Below, piece by piece: positions 43,385 through 52,275 of a DNA stretch of 64,000 bases. The position numbers and the translations under genes are program-made. The notes beneath the pieces are model-generated. The model worked only from the letters and a program-made list of their open reading frames with translations. It made no database searches and had not been told where the DNA came from. Origin of the DNA: Rhodospirillales bacterium (GTDB taxonomy: Bacteria; Pseudomonadota; Alphaproteobacteria; Micavibrionales; Micavibrionaceae); NCBI GenBank assembly GCA_020638295.1, contig JACKIU010000001.1:558001-622000 (forward strand). Reading direction: 5' to 3'. Every line of letters begins with the position of its first letter. Positions within the stretch are counted from its first letter, which is position 1.

Positions 43385-44656
43385 ATGAGACGTGTAGTTG
43401 TAACAGGTATGGGAATGGTTTCGCCTCTGGGCGTTGGGGTTGACCACAACTGGGCTGAAATTACCGTCGGGAAAAGCGGCATAAAAAAAATCGAGCATTT
43501 CGATGTTTCCGATATCTCTTCCAAAGTCGCCGGAATCATCCCGCGCAGCGACAGCGAAGCGCCGCAAAACGGTGCGTTCAATCCCGATCTTTTTGTCGAA
43601 CCGAAAGAACAACGTAAAATTGATCACTTCATCACCTACGGTATTGCCGCCGCGATTGAAGCAATTGAAAATTCAGGCTGGAAACCGGAAGGTGAAGAAG
43701 ATCAAAACCGTACCGGCGTTCTGATCGGCTCCGGAATCGGCGGTCTTGAAACCATTTATCAAACCTCGACGCTGATGAATGAAAAAGGCCCGCGCCGTGT
43801 CTCGCCGTTTTTCGTTCCGGCTGCGCTGATCAACCTGACCTCCGGCCATGTTTCGATTAAATACGATTTCCGCGGGCCGAACCACTCGGTCGTCACGGCC
43901 TGCGCCACGGGCACGCACGCCATCGGCGACGCCGCGCGCCTGATCGCTCTGGACGATGCCGATGTGATGGTCGCCGGTGGCGCTGAAAGTGCTGTCTGCC
44001 GCCTCGGTGTGGCCGGTTTTGCTGCCGCGCGCGCATTGTCTACCGGCTATAATGACACGCCCGAAGCGGCCTCCCGGCCCTGGGATGAAGGACGCGACGG
44101 TTTTGTGATCGGTGAAGGCGCAGGGATCGTCGTGCTCGAAGAATATGAACATGCCAAAAAACGCGGCGCGACCATTTATGGCGAGATTATCGGTTACGGC
44201 CTGTCCGGCGATGCGCATCACATTACATCCCCTGCCGAAGACGGCAATGGCGGCTACCGGGCGATGCAGGCCGCGCTCAAGCGCGCTGGCGTCAAGCCGG
44301 AGGATATCGATTACATCAATGCCCACGGCACCTCGACCCCGGTCGGCGACGGTATTGAATTCGGTGCGGTCAAACGTTTGTTCGGCAATGCGCTGGACAC
44401 CGTGTCTATGTCCTCAACTAAATCCGCCATCGGTCACTTGCTCGGCGCTGCTGGCGCAGTCGAGGCCATCTATACGCTCAAGGCTATACAGACCGGCATC
44501 TTGCCGCCGACGCTGAATCTTGACAACCCGTCGGAAAATTGCACCGGCATGGATCTCGTGCCCAAGGTTGCCAAAGAGAAAAAGGTTACGACAGCTTTGT
44601 CCAACTCCTTCGGCTTCGGCGGCACTAATGCCTCACTGGTGATGAAGGCTGTTTAA
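43385..44656 (+). CDS. fabF: 3-oxoacyl-ACP synthase II
   Basis: A 423-residue condensing enzyme: N-terminal RRVVVTGMGMVSPLGVG, catalytic Cys in VVTACATGTHAIG, first His in NAHGTSTPVGD, and Lys/second His in STKSAIGHLLGAAG. It elongates acyl-ACP with malonyl-ACP. ATG 43385 is preceded by AAGGAAG; the upstream in-frame ATG 43331 would add 18 residues that no family member has. Confidence 0.97.
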   Translation: MRRVVVTGMGMVSPLGVGVDHNWAEITVGKSGIKKIEHFDVSDISSKVAGIIPRSDSEAPQNGAFNPDLFVEPKEQRKIDHFITYGIAAAIEAIENSGWKPEGEEDQNRTGVLIGSGIGGLETIYQTSTLMNEKGPRRVSPFFVPAALINLTSGHVSIKYDFRGPNHSVVTACATGTHAIGDAARLIALDDADVMVAGGAESAVCRLGVAGFAAARALSTGYNDTPEAASRPWDEGRDGFVIGEGAGIVVLEEYEHAKKRGATIYGEIIGYGLSGDAHHITSPAEDGNGGYRAMQAALKRAGVKPEDIDYINAHGTSTPVGDGIEFGAVKRLFGNALDTVSMSSTKSAIGHLLGAAGAVEAIYTLKAIQTGILPPTLNLDNPSENCTGMDLVPKVAKEKKVTTALSNSFGFGGTNASLVMKAV

Positions 44657-44661
44657 ATTCG

Positions 44662-45765
44662 ATGAGCGATAAACAAGCCACAGTCGGATTAAAGCTGCTC
44701 CTCGGCCTGTTTGTCTATCTCTCCACAACCTTGGTTGTCCTGACCGCACTCGGCTTTTGGTGGGCTTCGGTGCAGTTCAGCGCGCCGGGAACATTGACTG
44801 AAACCAAACTCATCACCATTGAACGCGGCTTGGGGCTCAATAAAATTGCTCGCCGACTTGAGACCGAAGGCGCGATCAACAGCGCCCACATCTTTATTTT
44901 CGGCACCCGCATTCTTGGCGCGCAGAGCGATCTTAAAGCCGGGGAATACGAACTTAAGCCCGGCATGAGCCCGCGCGACATTATGGCCCAACTGCGCGAT
45001 GGCAAAACCGTGGTCCGACGCGTAACCATCCGTGAAGGCCTAACCAGTTTTGAAATCGTCCGGCTTTTGGGAACGGTTGAAGGCCTCTCCGGTGAAATCT
45101 CAGCCATTCCGCCTGAAGGCTCGCTCCTGCCCAACACTTATGATTATCAATTGAAAGAAGATAGGGAACAAATCCTTAATCGGTTGCAACGCGAAATGTC
45201 CCTTCTGCTAGTTGATCTGTGTCACGTTCAAGTGGATGAATTTTCTTCCTTTTCCGATTTGTCCCAAATGGAATGCTCCATATTACCAGATCCTTCGATG
45301 CCGTCTGTTGACAAAAAGCGATCTTTGAAAACGGTAAACGATGTCCTTACCTTGGCCTCCATCGTGGAAAAGGAAACCGGCGTGAACGAAGAACGCCGCC
45401 GCGTTGCGGGCGTGTTTATCAACCGCCTGAAAAAGGGCATCCCGCTGCAAACCGACCCCACCGTGATCTACGCGCTCACCAAAGGCCAGCATAAGAATGA
45501 TGGGAAAGGCCCGCTGGGGCGCCGTTTGCTCAAAAAAGACCTTGATATAGACAGCCCCTATAACACCTATAAAAACGCAGGCCTGCCACCCGGCCCCATC
45601 GCCAACCCGGGCAGCGCCTCCATCGAAGCGGTCCTTAACCCCGAAACGCATGATTACATTTATTTTGTCGCCGACGGCACCGGCGGGCACGTCTTTGCCA
45701 AAACGCTGTCCGAACACAACGCCAACGTCGCGCGGTGGCGCAAAATCCGCCGCCAAAACAAATAA
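44662..45765 (+). CDS. mltG: Endolytic peptidoglycan transglycosylase MltG (YceG-like) with unusual internal segment
   Basis: A 367-residue membrane-anchored lytic transglycosylase that cuts nascent glycan strands. It has an N-terminal membrane helix (residues about 10-35), LysM-like regions (GLGLNKIARRLETEGAI), the catalytic Glu236 in LASIVEKETG, and the conserved PLQTDPTVIYAL and SPYNTYKNAGLPPGPIANPG blocks. Residues about 181-225 (bases about 45202-45337) replace the short linker normally found before the catalytic block. They are acidic/Ser-rich with different base composition. It follows fabF, as is common in proteobacteria. Confidence 0.92.
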   Translation: MSDKQATVGLKLLLGLFVYLSTTLVVLTALGFWWASVQFSAPGTLTETKLITIERGLGLNKIARRLETEGAINSAHIFIFGTRILGAQSDLKAGEYELKPGMSPRDIMAQLRDGKTVVRRVTIREGLTSFEIVRLLGTVEGLSGEISAIPPEGSLLPNTYDYQLKEDREQILNRLQREMSLLLVDLCHVQVDEFSSFSDLSQMECSILPDPSMPSVDKKRSLKTVNDVLTLASIVEKETGVNEERRRVAGVFINRLKKGIPLQTDPTVIYALTKGQHKNDGKGPLGRRLLKKDLDIDSPYNTYKNAGLPPGPIANPGSASIEAVLNPETHDYIYFVADGTGGHVFAKTLSEHNANVARWRKIRRQNK

Positions 45766-45769
45766 GAAC

Positions 45770-46393
45770 CTACTCGTCGCTTGTCTTTTTCGGCGGAATC
45801 GTATTGCCGGTGCCGCGCGTGATGCGACCAATGGCACTACCGCTGGCATGACCCCCTCCACCGCCTAGACCGGGAATAGATGGACCCGGACCGCTCGGGG
45901 AGGCTTTCGGCGCGATTTCCATTTGATGCCGCCGCGCCAGATGCGGCGCGAATTGTAAAGCGCTGGGCACTGCATCGCCCAGAACGCAGCCCATCGCACT
46001 TTCATCACCCAGATCATCACGATGCACCGGCTGACCGAACACCGTGGCTTTGACGAAATAGTTAAATGCCTCCAGCGGATTGGGCGGTTGTTGGATATGT
46101 TTGAGGCTTTCCATGCGATACGGATCGTCAAGAAGCATAAACGGCACTTGATAGGCTTGGGCAATATTGCCCTCTTTAACCGCGCCGATATGAATCTGTC
46201 CGCACATATCCAGCGTTGCGTTAAATTCGCCCTCCACCGGGATATTCAGCTCCAGAAAATCCATATCGACATATTCGAGCGTTAACAGCCCGCTATGCGT
46301 ATCAAACACCACTCCGGCGACTTTTTGCACGAAATTCTCGTTTGCGATCAGGCCAGCCCCACCTTGGGCTGTAAAAAGAAGATCAATATTCAT
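45770..46393 (-). CDS. Unknown protein with Gly-rich C-terminal tail
   Basis: A 207-residue protein I do not recognise. Residues 1-150 are a plausible soluble alpha/beta domain (IDLLFTAQGGAGLIANENF; FDTHSGLLTLEYVDMDFLEL). The last 55 residues are Pro/Gly/Ser-rich and basic (GPGPSIPGLGGGGGHASGS), probably disordered. A GTG-started longer frame (46405) exists; ATG 46393 fits better. No convincing ribosome site is seen. It stands alone between mltG and the glycan cluster, convergent with the former. Confidence 0.6.
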   Translation of the reverse strand: MNIDLLFTAQGGAGLIANENFVQKVAGVVFDTHSGLLTLEYVDMDFLELNIPVEGEFNATLDMCGQIHIGAVKEGNIAQAYQVPFMLLDDPYRMESLKHIQQPPNPLEAFNYFVKATVFGQPVHRDDLGDESAMGCVLGDAVPSALQFAPHLARRHQMEIAPKASPSGPGPSIPGLGGGGGHASGSAIGRITRGTGNTIPPKKTSDE

Positions 46394-46468
46394 GGAAGCT
46401 TTCACAGTTTAACTACGCTATAGTTCATTTTATCAGATATTAAGGCTCACAAGAAACAGTGATTTTAT

Positions 46469-48358
46469 ATGTGTGGCATAACAGGATTTTATTCGCATCA
46501 GACTGAGCGGCCCCGCGTCGAACTGCATGCCATCGCGGCCGGAATGGCCGAGGCTCTAACTCATCGCGGCCCTGATGCGCACGGCATCTGGCAGGACCCG
46601 GACCTGCCGCTGGTTCTCGCGCACCGCCGCCTGTCGATTCTGGATTTGTCGGAAGACGGCGCTCAGCCAATGAACTCGTCCAGCGGGCGTTACGTGATCG
46701 TTTTTAACGGTGAAATTTATAACTTCCGCACGCTGAAAAAAGATCTTGAAAATCACGGGCTGAGCTTTAAGGGACGCAGCGATACCGAGGTCCTTCTCGC
46801 CGCCATCGAACATTGGGGGCTGTCAGCGACGCTGCAAAAAATCTCCGGCATGTTCGCCTTTGCCTTGTGGGATCGCAAGGAGCGCACGCTCAGCTTTGCC
46901 CGCGACCGGCTGGGTAAAAAACCGCTCTATATCGGCTGGACGGGAAAGAGCCTGATTTTCGGCTCTGAACTCAAAGCTATCCGCGCCTATCCCGATTTTA
47001 CGCCTGTCCTGAACAAAGCCGCGCTGCAAAACTATTGGGCGCTGGGGTATGTCGAAGCGCCGTCCTGTATCTATGAAAACATCTGGCAACTGCCGCCCGG
47101 CCATGCGCTGACGCTGAACCTCGAAAATATAACGCCCGGCGAAGATGTGCTTAAAGGGATGAAGCCATATTGGTTAGCGGCCGAAACCCTGCAGGAAGCC
47201 AAAGCCCACCCGCACGCACTCAAAGACGAGGCCCTTATCGACGAATTCGAAGAGTTGCTGGGCGCGTGCGTGCGCGATCGTCTGGTCTCGGATGTCCCGC
47301 TCGGTGCCTTTCTCTCCGGCGGGATCGACAGCTCGGCCATCGTCGCCTTGATGCAAAAACATGCGGCCGCGCCGGTCAAAACCTACTCCATCGGTTTCGA
47401 GGACGCGGGCTATAACGAAGCGCCGATGGCCGCTAAAATCGCCGCGCATCTGGGCACTGATCACCACGAACATATCTGCACGCAAGATGACGCGCTGGAC
47501 CTCATTCCGCGTTTGGCCGATATTTACGACGAACCTTTTGCCGATATTTCGGCGATTCCGACTTTACTGGTCAGCCGCTTTGCGAAGGGCGATGTCACGG
47601 TTGCGCTGTCGGGTGACGGCGGCGATGAAATGCTCGGCGGTTATAGCCGCCATGTACAAGGCCCGCGTATCTGGAAGCACGCACGTAAAATGCCCTACGT
47701 TATGCGTGGAAAGCTGTCCAACGCTCTTCGGCATTTACCCTTAAGCCAAAGCTATCCGCGATTCAGTCTCAAACTTCATAAGGTTGCGAATATTTTACCC
47801 CTCGAATCCGAAGAGGACATCTATAAACGTCTGCTCGCCAAAGGCCACAACACTAAGGCTTTACAAAAAGATCTTACTCTGCCGCTGGAGGGACTGTCCT
47901 TCGCCGAAAAAATGATGTTCTGGGATGCGACCGGCTATTTGCCCAACGATATCCTGACCAAGGTTGACCGCGCCTCCATGGCCTACAGCCTCGAAGCGCG
48001 CGCGCCACTCCTCGATACGCGCATCTTCGATTTCGTCTGGCGTTTGCCGCTAAACGCAAAAATTCGCAAAGGGCAGGGCAAATGGCTGCTGCGTCAGGTT
48101 CTCGCTCGCCATGCCCCGCCAAAATTGTTCGAACGCCCCAAACAGGGCTTCACCATGCCGGTTGGCGATTGGCTGCGCAGGGATCTTCGCGACTGGGCCG
48201 AAAGCCTGCTGGATGAACGCAAACTGGCCGAACAGGGCTTTCTCGATGCCGCCGCCGTGCGCAAAATCTGGAACGCCCATCTCGGTGGCCAAGGCGCCCA
48301 TGGTGAATCTCTCTGGGGTATCCTGATGTTTCAGGCTTGGCACAAACGCTGGATGTAA
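46469..48358 (+). CDS. asnB: Asparagine synthase (glutamine-hydrolysing)-type amidotransferase
   Basis: A 629-residue two-domain enzyme. An N-terminal Ntn glutaminase begins MCGITGFYS with the nucleophile Cys2 and contains LAHRRLSILDLS and VFNGEIYNFR. A C-terminal synthetase domain has the PP-loop motif GAFLSGGIDSSAIVAL and LSGDGGDEMLGGY. It transfers ammonia from glutamine to an aspartate-like carboxyl. It is followed at 15 bp by an epimerase and then a glycosyltransferase; members of this long AsnB group are common in surface-polysaccharide and exosortase loci, so glycan amidation is possible, as is plain asparagine synthesis. Confidence 0.9.
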   Translation: MCGITGFYSHQTERPRVELHAIAAGMAEALTHRGPDAHGIWQDPDLPLVLAHRRLSILDLSEDGAQPMNSSSGRYVIVFNGEIYNFRTLKKDLENHGLSFKGRSDTEVLLAAIEHWGLSATLQKISGMFAFALWDRKERTLSFARDRLGKKPLYIGWTGKSLIFGSELKAIRAYPDFTPVLNKAALQNYWALGYVEAPSCIYENIWQLPPGHALTLNLENITPGEDVLKGMKPYWLAAETLQEAKAHPHALKDEALIDEFEELLGACVRDRLVSDVPLGAFLSGGIDSSAIVALMQKHAAAPVKTYSIGFEDAGYNEAPMAAKIAAHLGTDHHEHICTQDDALDLIPRLADIYDEPFADISAIPTLLVSRFAKGDVTVALSGDGGDEMLGGYSRHVQGPRIWKHARKMPYVMRGKLSNALRHLPLSQSYPRFSLKLHKVANILPLESEEDIYKRLLAKGHNTKALQKDLTLPLEGLSFAEKMMFWDATGYLPNDILTKVDRASMAYSLEARAPLLDTRIFDFVWRLPLNAKIRKGQGKWLLRQVLARHAPPKLFERPKQGFTMPVGDWLRRDLRDWAESLLDERKLAEQGFLDAAAVRKIWNAHLGGQGAHGESLWGILMFQAWHKRWM

Positions 48359-48373
48359 GGTAGAACTATCGCC

Positions 48374-49354
48374 ATGAAAATAGCAATCACAGGGGGCGCC
48401 GGTTTTATCGGCAGTGTTCTGGCCGAGCGCCTGAAGGGCGAAGGCCATGAGCTGGTTTTAATCGATTTAAAAAAGTCCGATCTTTATCCTGAGGATTCAA
48501 TGGTCGTTGATATCCGCAACGCGCAAGACCTCGCCAACGCCTGCGCCGGAGCTGATGCGATTTACCATCTCGCCGCCGAACACCGCGACGATGTGACCCC
48601 GCTTTCGCTCTACACGGATGTGAATGTCACCGGCGGTCAGAATGTCATTGAGGCCGCCAAGGCCAACGCTATTAACAAAATCATCTTCACCAGCTCGGTC
48701 GCCGTTTACCCGCTCGTGCCTGCCGACCCGGAAAAGGGCTCATCGGAAATCCACGCCCCCGCACCGTTCAACCCGTACGGCCAGTCAAAGTGGGACAGCG
48801 AAAAAACCTTTCAAAGCTGGGCGGATGAAGACCCGGCGCGCAGCTTGGGCGTTATCCGCCTTGTCGCGACCTTTGGTCCCGGCAATCGCGGCAATGTCTT
48901 TACCCTGATGAACCAAGTCGCCGGCGGCAAATTCATCATGATCGGCGACGGCCGGAACCGCAAATCCATCGCCTATGTCGGCAATGTCGCCGCCTTTCTG
49001 CATCATGCGCTGGGCTTTAAATCCGGAACGCACCTCTATAATTACGCCGATAAACCCGATCTCAATATGCGCGATTTTGTCGCCTCGATCCGCAGCGCCC
49101 TCGGCTATGATGGCCTGGGCCCGCAAATGCCCTATGCGCTGGGTATGCTGGGCGGCAGTGTCTTTGATGTCGCCGCCAAATTGACCGGAAAGAAATTCCC
49201 GATCTCGACCATCCGCATCAAAAAATTCTGCGCCAATACCATCGTCAATACCGATAAGCTCAGCGAAACAGGATTCACCGCGCCGTACTCCTTGCGCGAT
49301 GGTTTGCAAGAAATGATCAAGCGCGAATTTCAAGCGCAAAAAAAGGCGGCGTGA
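48374..49354 (+). CDS. NAD-dependent sugar epimerase/dehydratase
   Basis: A 326-residue extended SDR. The cofactor motif is ITGGAGFIGSVLAERL (residues 5-20) and the catalytic Tyr-x3-Lys is NPYGQSK within FNPYGQSKWDSEK. The wording DPEKGSSEIHAPAPFNPYGQ fits nucleotide-sugar epimerases or dehydratases. The substrate is not evident. It lies between the asnB-like gene and a glycosyltransferase in one direction. Confidence 0.9.
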   Translation: MKIAITGGAGFIGSVLAERLKGEGHELVLIDLKKSDLYPEDSMVVDIRNAQDLANACAGADAIYHLAAEHRDDVTPLSLYTDVNVTGGQNVIEAAKANAINKIIFTSSVAVYPLVPADPEKGSSEIHAPAPFNPYGQSKWDSEKTFQSWADEDPARSLGVIRLVATFGPGNRGNVFTLMNQVAGGKFIMIGDGRNRKSIAYVGNVAAFLHHALGFKSGTHLYNYADKPDLNMRDFVASIRSALGYDGLGPQMPYALGMLGGSVFDVAAKLTGKKFPISTIRIKKFCANTIVNTDKLSETGFTAPYSLRDGLQEMIKREFQAQKKAA

Positions 49355-49361
49355 TTGTTGT

Positions 49362-49415
49362 TGTCATGCCCGCCAACGTGCGGGCATCCGGACCCCCGCA
49401 TAAAGCAGGGGTGAC
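49362..49415. repeat. Palindromic element (GTCATGCCCGC type)
   Basis: TGTCATGCCCGC, then inner GCGGGCAT as its inverted partner, then CCCCCGCATAAAGCAGGGG, ending GTGACA. The ends are inverted relative to each other (TGTCA and TGACA). Same general build as the elements at 21561 and 59901. It lies between the epimerase and glycosyltransferase genes. Confidence 0.7.
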
Positions 49416-49444
49416 AAAAAAACTTTTCATGCTAAAAAAACACC

Positions 49445-50554
49445 ATGAGCAAAAAACTTCTCCTTGTTATCAACCATATCGACTGGTTCTGGTCTCACCG
49501 CCTGCCATTAGCCAAGGGCGCGCAAAAAGAGGGCTGGGATGTCAGCATCGCTGTGACCGGCGCGAAAGACGACCCTAACCTCGCCACTCAGCACTTCACC
49601 GGCTATGAACTGCCCGTCTCCGGCGTGGCCAAAATCATCTGGTCCGTTCATAAAACTCTCAAGCGCGCCCGCCCGAGCGTTCTTCATGCCATCACCCTGA
49701 AATACGCGTTTCTCGCCGGGCTTGCCGCCCGCTTTGACCGCCGGGTCAAGGTGGTTCATACGCTGGCCGGGCTGGGCTATCTCTTTTCAGGCGAAGGCGT
49801 AAAGCCGCAAATCCTGCGTGCATTAATTGGCCCGTTTTTAAAACTGGCGCTGAGCCATAAACGCGCTCATCTCATCTTTCAAAATCCGGATGACATGGCG
49901 TTGATGATCCGCTGCGGCTTTGCCACAGCCGAGCGTTCCACTCTTATTCGCGGCTCCGGTGTCGACTTGAATGAATTTCCGCTCACCCCGCTCCCTCATG
50001 ACGAGCGCCCTATTGTGTTGATGCCCACGCGGCTGGTGCATGAAAAAGGCGTTGCGGTCTTTATCGAAGCTGCCAAAATTCTCAAAGCCCGCTGCCTGAA
50101 TGCACGCTTTCAAATCGCTGGCGGTCTCAGCCCGAATAATCCGAGCGCCATTTCTGAAAGTGAAATGCGCTCCATGCTCTCGGGCAGCGATGTCGAATGG
50201 CTGGGCAAAATCACCAACATGCCGCTCCTGTATCAAAGAGCCAGCCTGATCTGCTACCCATCTTATTACGGCGAAGGGGTGCCGAAAGTTTTGCTTGAGG
50301 CTGCGGCCGCCGGACGCGCGATTGTCACCACGGACCATCCGGGCTGCCGCGAAGCGGTTCAGCACGGCCAGACCGGCATGCTCGTGCCGGTCAAAGATGC
50401 GTTATCATGCGCCGATGCCGTGCAGGAGCTGTTACAAGCCCCCGAACGCCTCGAAGCTATGGGCCGCGCCGGCCATGACCTCGCCGCCCGCGACTTTGCC
50501 GTAGGCAGCGTCGTCGAACGCACATTGAAAATTTACGAAGAGATCACGGACTAG
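49445..50554 (+). CDS. Glycosyltransferase family 4
   Basis: A 369-residue GT-B fold glycosyltransferase. The N-terminal acceptor domain (LLLVINHIDWFWSHRLPLAK) is followed by the C-terminal donor domain with LMPTRLVHEKGVAVFIEAAKIL and the EGVPKVLLEAAAAGRAIVTTD block with its conserved Glu-x7-Glu. It probably adds a sugar to a lipid-linked glycan in the cytoplasm; neither donor nor acceptor can be read. It ends convergent with the next gene, overlapping by 11 bp. Confidence 0.9.
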   Translation: MSKKLLLVINHIDWFWSHRLPLAKGAQKEGWDVSIAVTGAKDDPNLATQHFTGYELPVSGVAKIIWSVHKTLKRARPSVLHAITLKYAFLAGLAARFDRRVKVVHTLAGLGYLFSGEGVKPQILRALIGPFLKLALSHKRAHLIFQNPDDMALMIRCGFATAERSTLIRGSGVDLNEFPLTPLPHDERPIVLMPTRLVHEKGVAVFIEAAKILKARCLNARFQIAGGLSPNNPSAISESEMRSMLSGSDVEWLGKITNMPLLYQRASLICYPSYYGEGVPKVLLEAAAAGRAIVTTDHPGCREAVQHGQTGMLVPVKDALSCADAVQELLQAPERLEAMGRAGHDLAARDFAVGSVVERTLKIYEEITD

Positions 50555-51020
50555 GTGCTTCAAAGTTTGCGGCCTTCAAATCCAGCGCAAGATCCAGCGT
50601 TTCAGGAATGCAAATATGTTCGCACACCATCATTTTTAAATTCAATTTTAACGCCACATCACTTTGCGCATCTTCCGGCGTGATCGCCAGCGGGAAATGA
50701 ATGGTCCCCTCATACGCATTAACGGTGAACATATCCATCTCGCGTTTTTCAAATGTTTCGGGCCATTCAATCTCGACGCTTTCAAGGTTTTCCGATCCAG
50801 CCCAGTCAAAATGCGGCGGCAATCCGGCATCGCCCGGCTCCTGACCATAGCTGTGCCAGCCGTCTTCCAATTCGACTTCCAGCATGGCCACGCCATTCCC
50901 GCCGTCAGGGATAGCGACCAGCCGCGCGCGAACATGCCCGCCTTCAGACCACTCAGAAGCAAAGGCTGAGAGCGACACAAGCGTCACCAGCACCAATAAC
51001 GTGATAAAAACTCTTGGCAT
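50544..51020 (-). CDS. Secreted DsbD N-terminal-like domain protein
   Basis: A 158-residue protein with a signal peptide (VFITLLVLVTLVSLSAFA). Its single domain has the immunoglobulin-like DsbD-alpha pattern: LEDGWHSYGQEPGDAGLPP and the paired cysteines in VCEHICIPETLDL. In DsbD this domain receives electrons from the membrane part; stand-alone forms (often next to redox or copper genes) are less understood. GAGGAA precedes ATG 51020, and a longer open frame upstream is rejected as overlapping the divergent yqgE leader. Confidence 0.82.
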   Translation of the reverse strand: MPRVFITLLVLVTLVSLSAFASEWSEGGHVRARLVAIPDGGNGVAMLEVELEDGWHSYGQEPGDAGLPPHFDWAGSENLESVEIEWPETFEKREMDMFTVNAYEGTIHFPLAITPEDAQSDVALKLNLKMMVCEHICIPETLDLALDLKAANFEAPSP

Positions 51021-51087
51021 TTTTCCTCTATTCCCTGCTAAAGTGAGCCACTTTTTACAGGATAAAGCTTTTGGAGCGCGTAAGCAA

Positions 51088-51669
51088 ATGGGACAAGCAG
51101 ACAGCACTGACCTGACCGGTAAACTCTTGTTAGCCATGCCGGGCATTGGCGATCCGCGCTTTCACCGCGCTGTGATTTATATCTGCGCGCATGACGAAAA
51201 CGGTGCGATGGGACTGGTGGTCAACGCGCCCGTACCGGATGTAAAGTTTCAATCACTGCTGGGGCAACTCGGAATTGAATCCGATATCAAAATTGAGGCA
51301 AAAAATCTCGAATTACCCGTCTTGAATGGCGGCCCTGTCGAAACCGCGCGCGGCTTTCTGCTCCATTCAAACGAATTCAGGCAAAAAGACACCGTGCAGG
51401 TCGATGATGAATTTTCAATCACCGGCACGACCGATGCTCTCGAGGCCGTGGCCAAGGGACAGGGGCCTGAAAAGGCGCTGTTCATCCTTGGCTATGCCGG
51501 CTGGACGCCGGGGCAGCTTGAATCCGAACTCCAGCAAAATACCTGGCTGGTTGCCGACCCCGATCCTAATCTGATTTTCGAAGATAAACCGCAGGAAAAA
51601 TGGACCCATGCGATGAACAAACTGGGGCTTGACCCGGCCATGCTGTCAGGCGAAATGGGCCGCGCCTAA
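51088..51669 (+). CDS. YqgE/AlgH family protein
   Basis: A 193-residue member of the UPF0301 family: LTGKLLLAMPGIGDPRFHRAV at the N-terminus, then HDENGAMGLVVN, LNGGPVETARGFLLHS and LFILGYAGWTPGQLESEL. The family's biochemical role is unclear; in Pseudomonas AlgH affects alginate. ATG 51088 is where the family begins, although the frame is open for 68 codons further upstream. The stop overlaps the convergent GNAT stop by 4 bp. Confidence 0.92.
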   Translation: MGQADSTDLTGKLLLAMPGIGDPRFHRAVIYICAHDENGAMGLVVNAPVPDVKFQSLLGQLGIESDIKIEAKNLELPVLNGGPVETARGFLLHSNEFRQKDTVQVDDEFSITGTTDALEAVAKGQGPEKALFILGYAGWTPGQLESELQQNTWLVADPDPNLIFEDKPQEKWTHAMNKLGLDPAMLSGEMGRA

Positions 51670-52271
51670 ATCTCAGACTTGCCGCCAGACCACTCTTCAA
51701 TCGGCAGGCCGAACAGCAAATGATCTTCCCATACGCCGTTAATCTGCAGATATTTCTCGGCAAAGCCCTCTTGCTTAAACCCGGCCATGATCAGCGTCTT
51801 TTTACTGCGGATATTATGCGGCAGGCATGAGGCATTCACCCGGTGCAGCCCCAGCGTTTCAAAACAGTGCGCAAGCGTCAGCGCAATCGCTTCCGCCATA
51901 TAGCCCTGACCCTCATGCGCTTTGTCGATCCAGTATCCCAGCGCCGCATATTGCGCCGCCCCGCGGCAAATGTTGTTGATATTCATCCCGCCAATCAGCG
52001 CGCCATCCTCGCGTTTAAAAATCAAAAACGCCTGCGCATAGCCCAAGGCCCATTCCTGCGATTGGCGTTCAATCCTGCGCTGGAAGAGTGCTTCAGAAAA
52101 AGGCTCCTGCGGCCACAAAGGTTCAAAAGGTTGAATATGATCCTGATTGGCGCGGCGCACCTTCGCCCAGGCCGCCCAGTCGTCCGGCGATGGCGGACGC
52201 ATAAAAAGCCGTTCGGATTCTAAAACAAGATCAGGGAATTCGAGGCTTGGTTTTTTCAAACGGCGCAGCAT
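51666..52271 (-). CDS. RimJ/RimL-type GNAT N-acetyltransferase
   Basis: A 201-residue acetyltransferase: LESERLFMRPPSPDDWAAW at the start, acetyl-CoA site YWIDKAHEGQGYMAEAIAL and the C-terminal NIRSKKTLIMAGFKQEG. The build is close to ribosomal-protein-alanine acetyltransferases, but the substrate is open. ATG 52271 lies 4 bp after the M16 stop, so it is probably co-transcribed with the protease and thrC. Confidence 0.9.
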   Translation of the reverse strand: MLRRLKKPSLEFPDLVLESERLFMRPPSPDDWAAWAKVRRANQDHIQPFEPLWPQEPFSEALFQRRIERQSQEWALGYAQAFLIFKREDGALIGGMNINNICRGAAQYAALGYWIDKAHEGQGYMAEAIALTLAHCFETLGLHRVNASCLPHNIRSKKTLIMAGFKQEGFAEKYLQINGVWEDHLLFGLPIEEWSGGKSEI

Positions 52272-52275
52272 GACT

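Noticed and set aside
50884..51087. 68-codon upstream extension of the yqgE frame
   Set aside because: It overlaps the divergent DsbD-like gene and its signal peptide; family members begin at ATG 51088.
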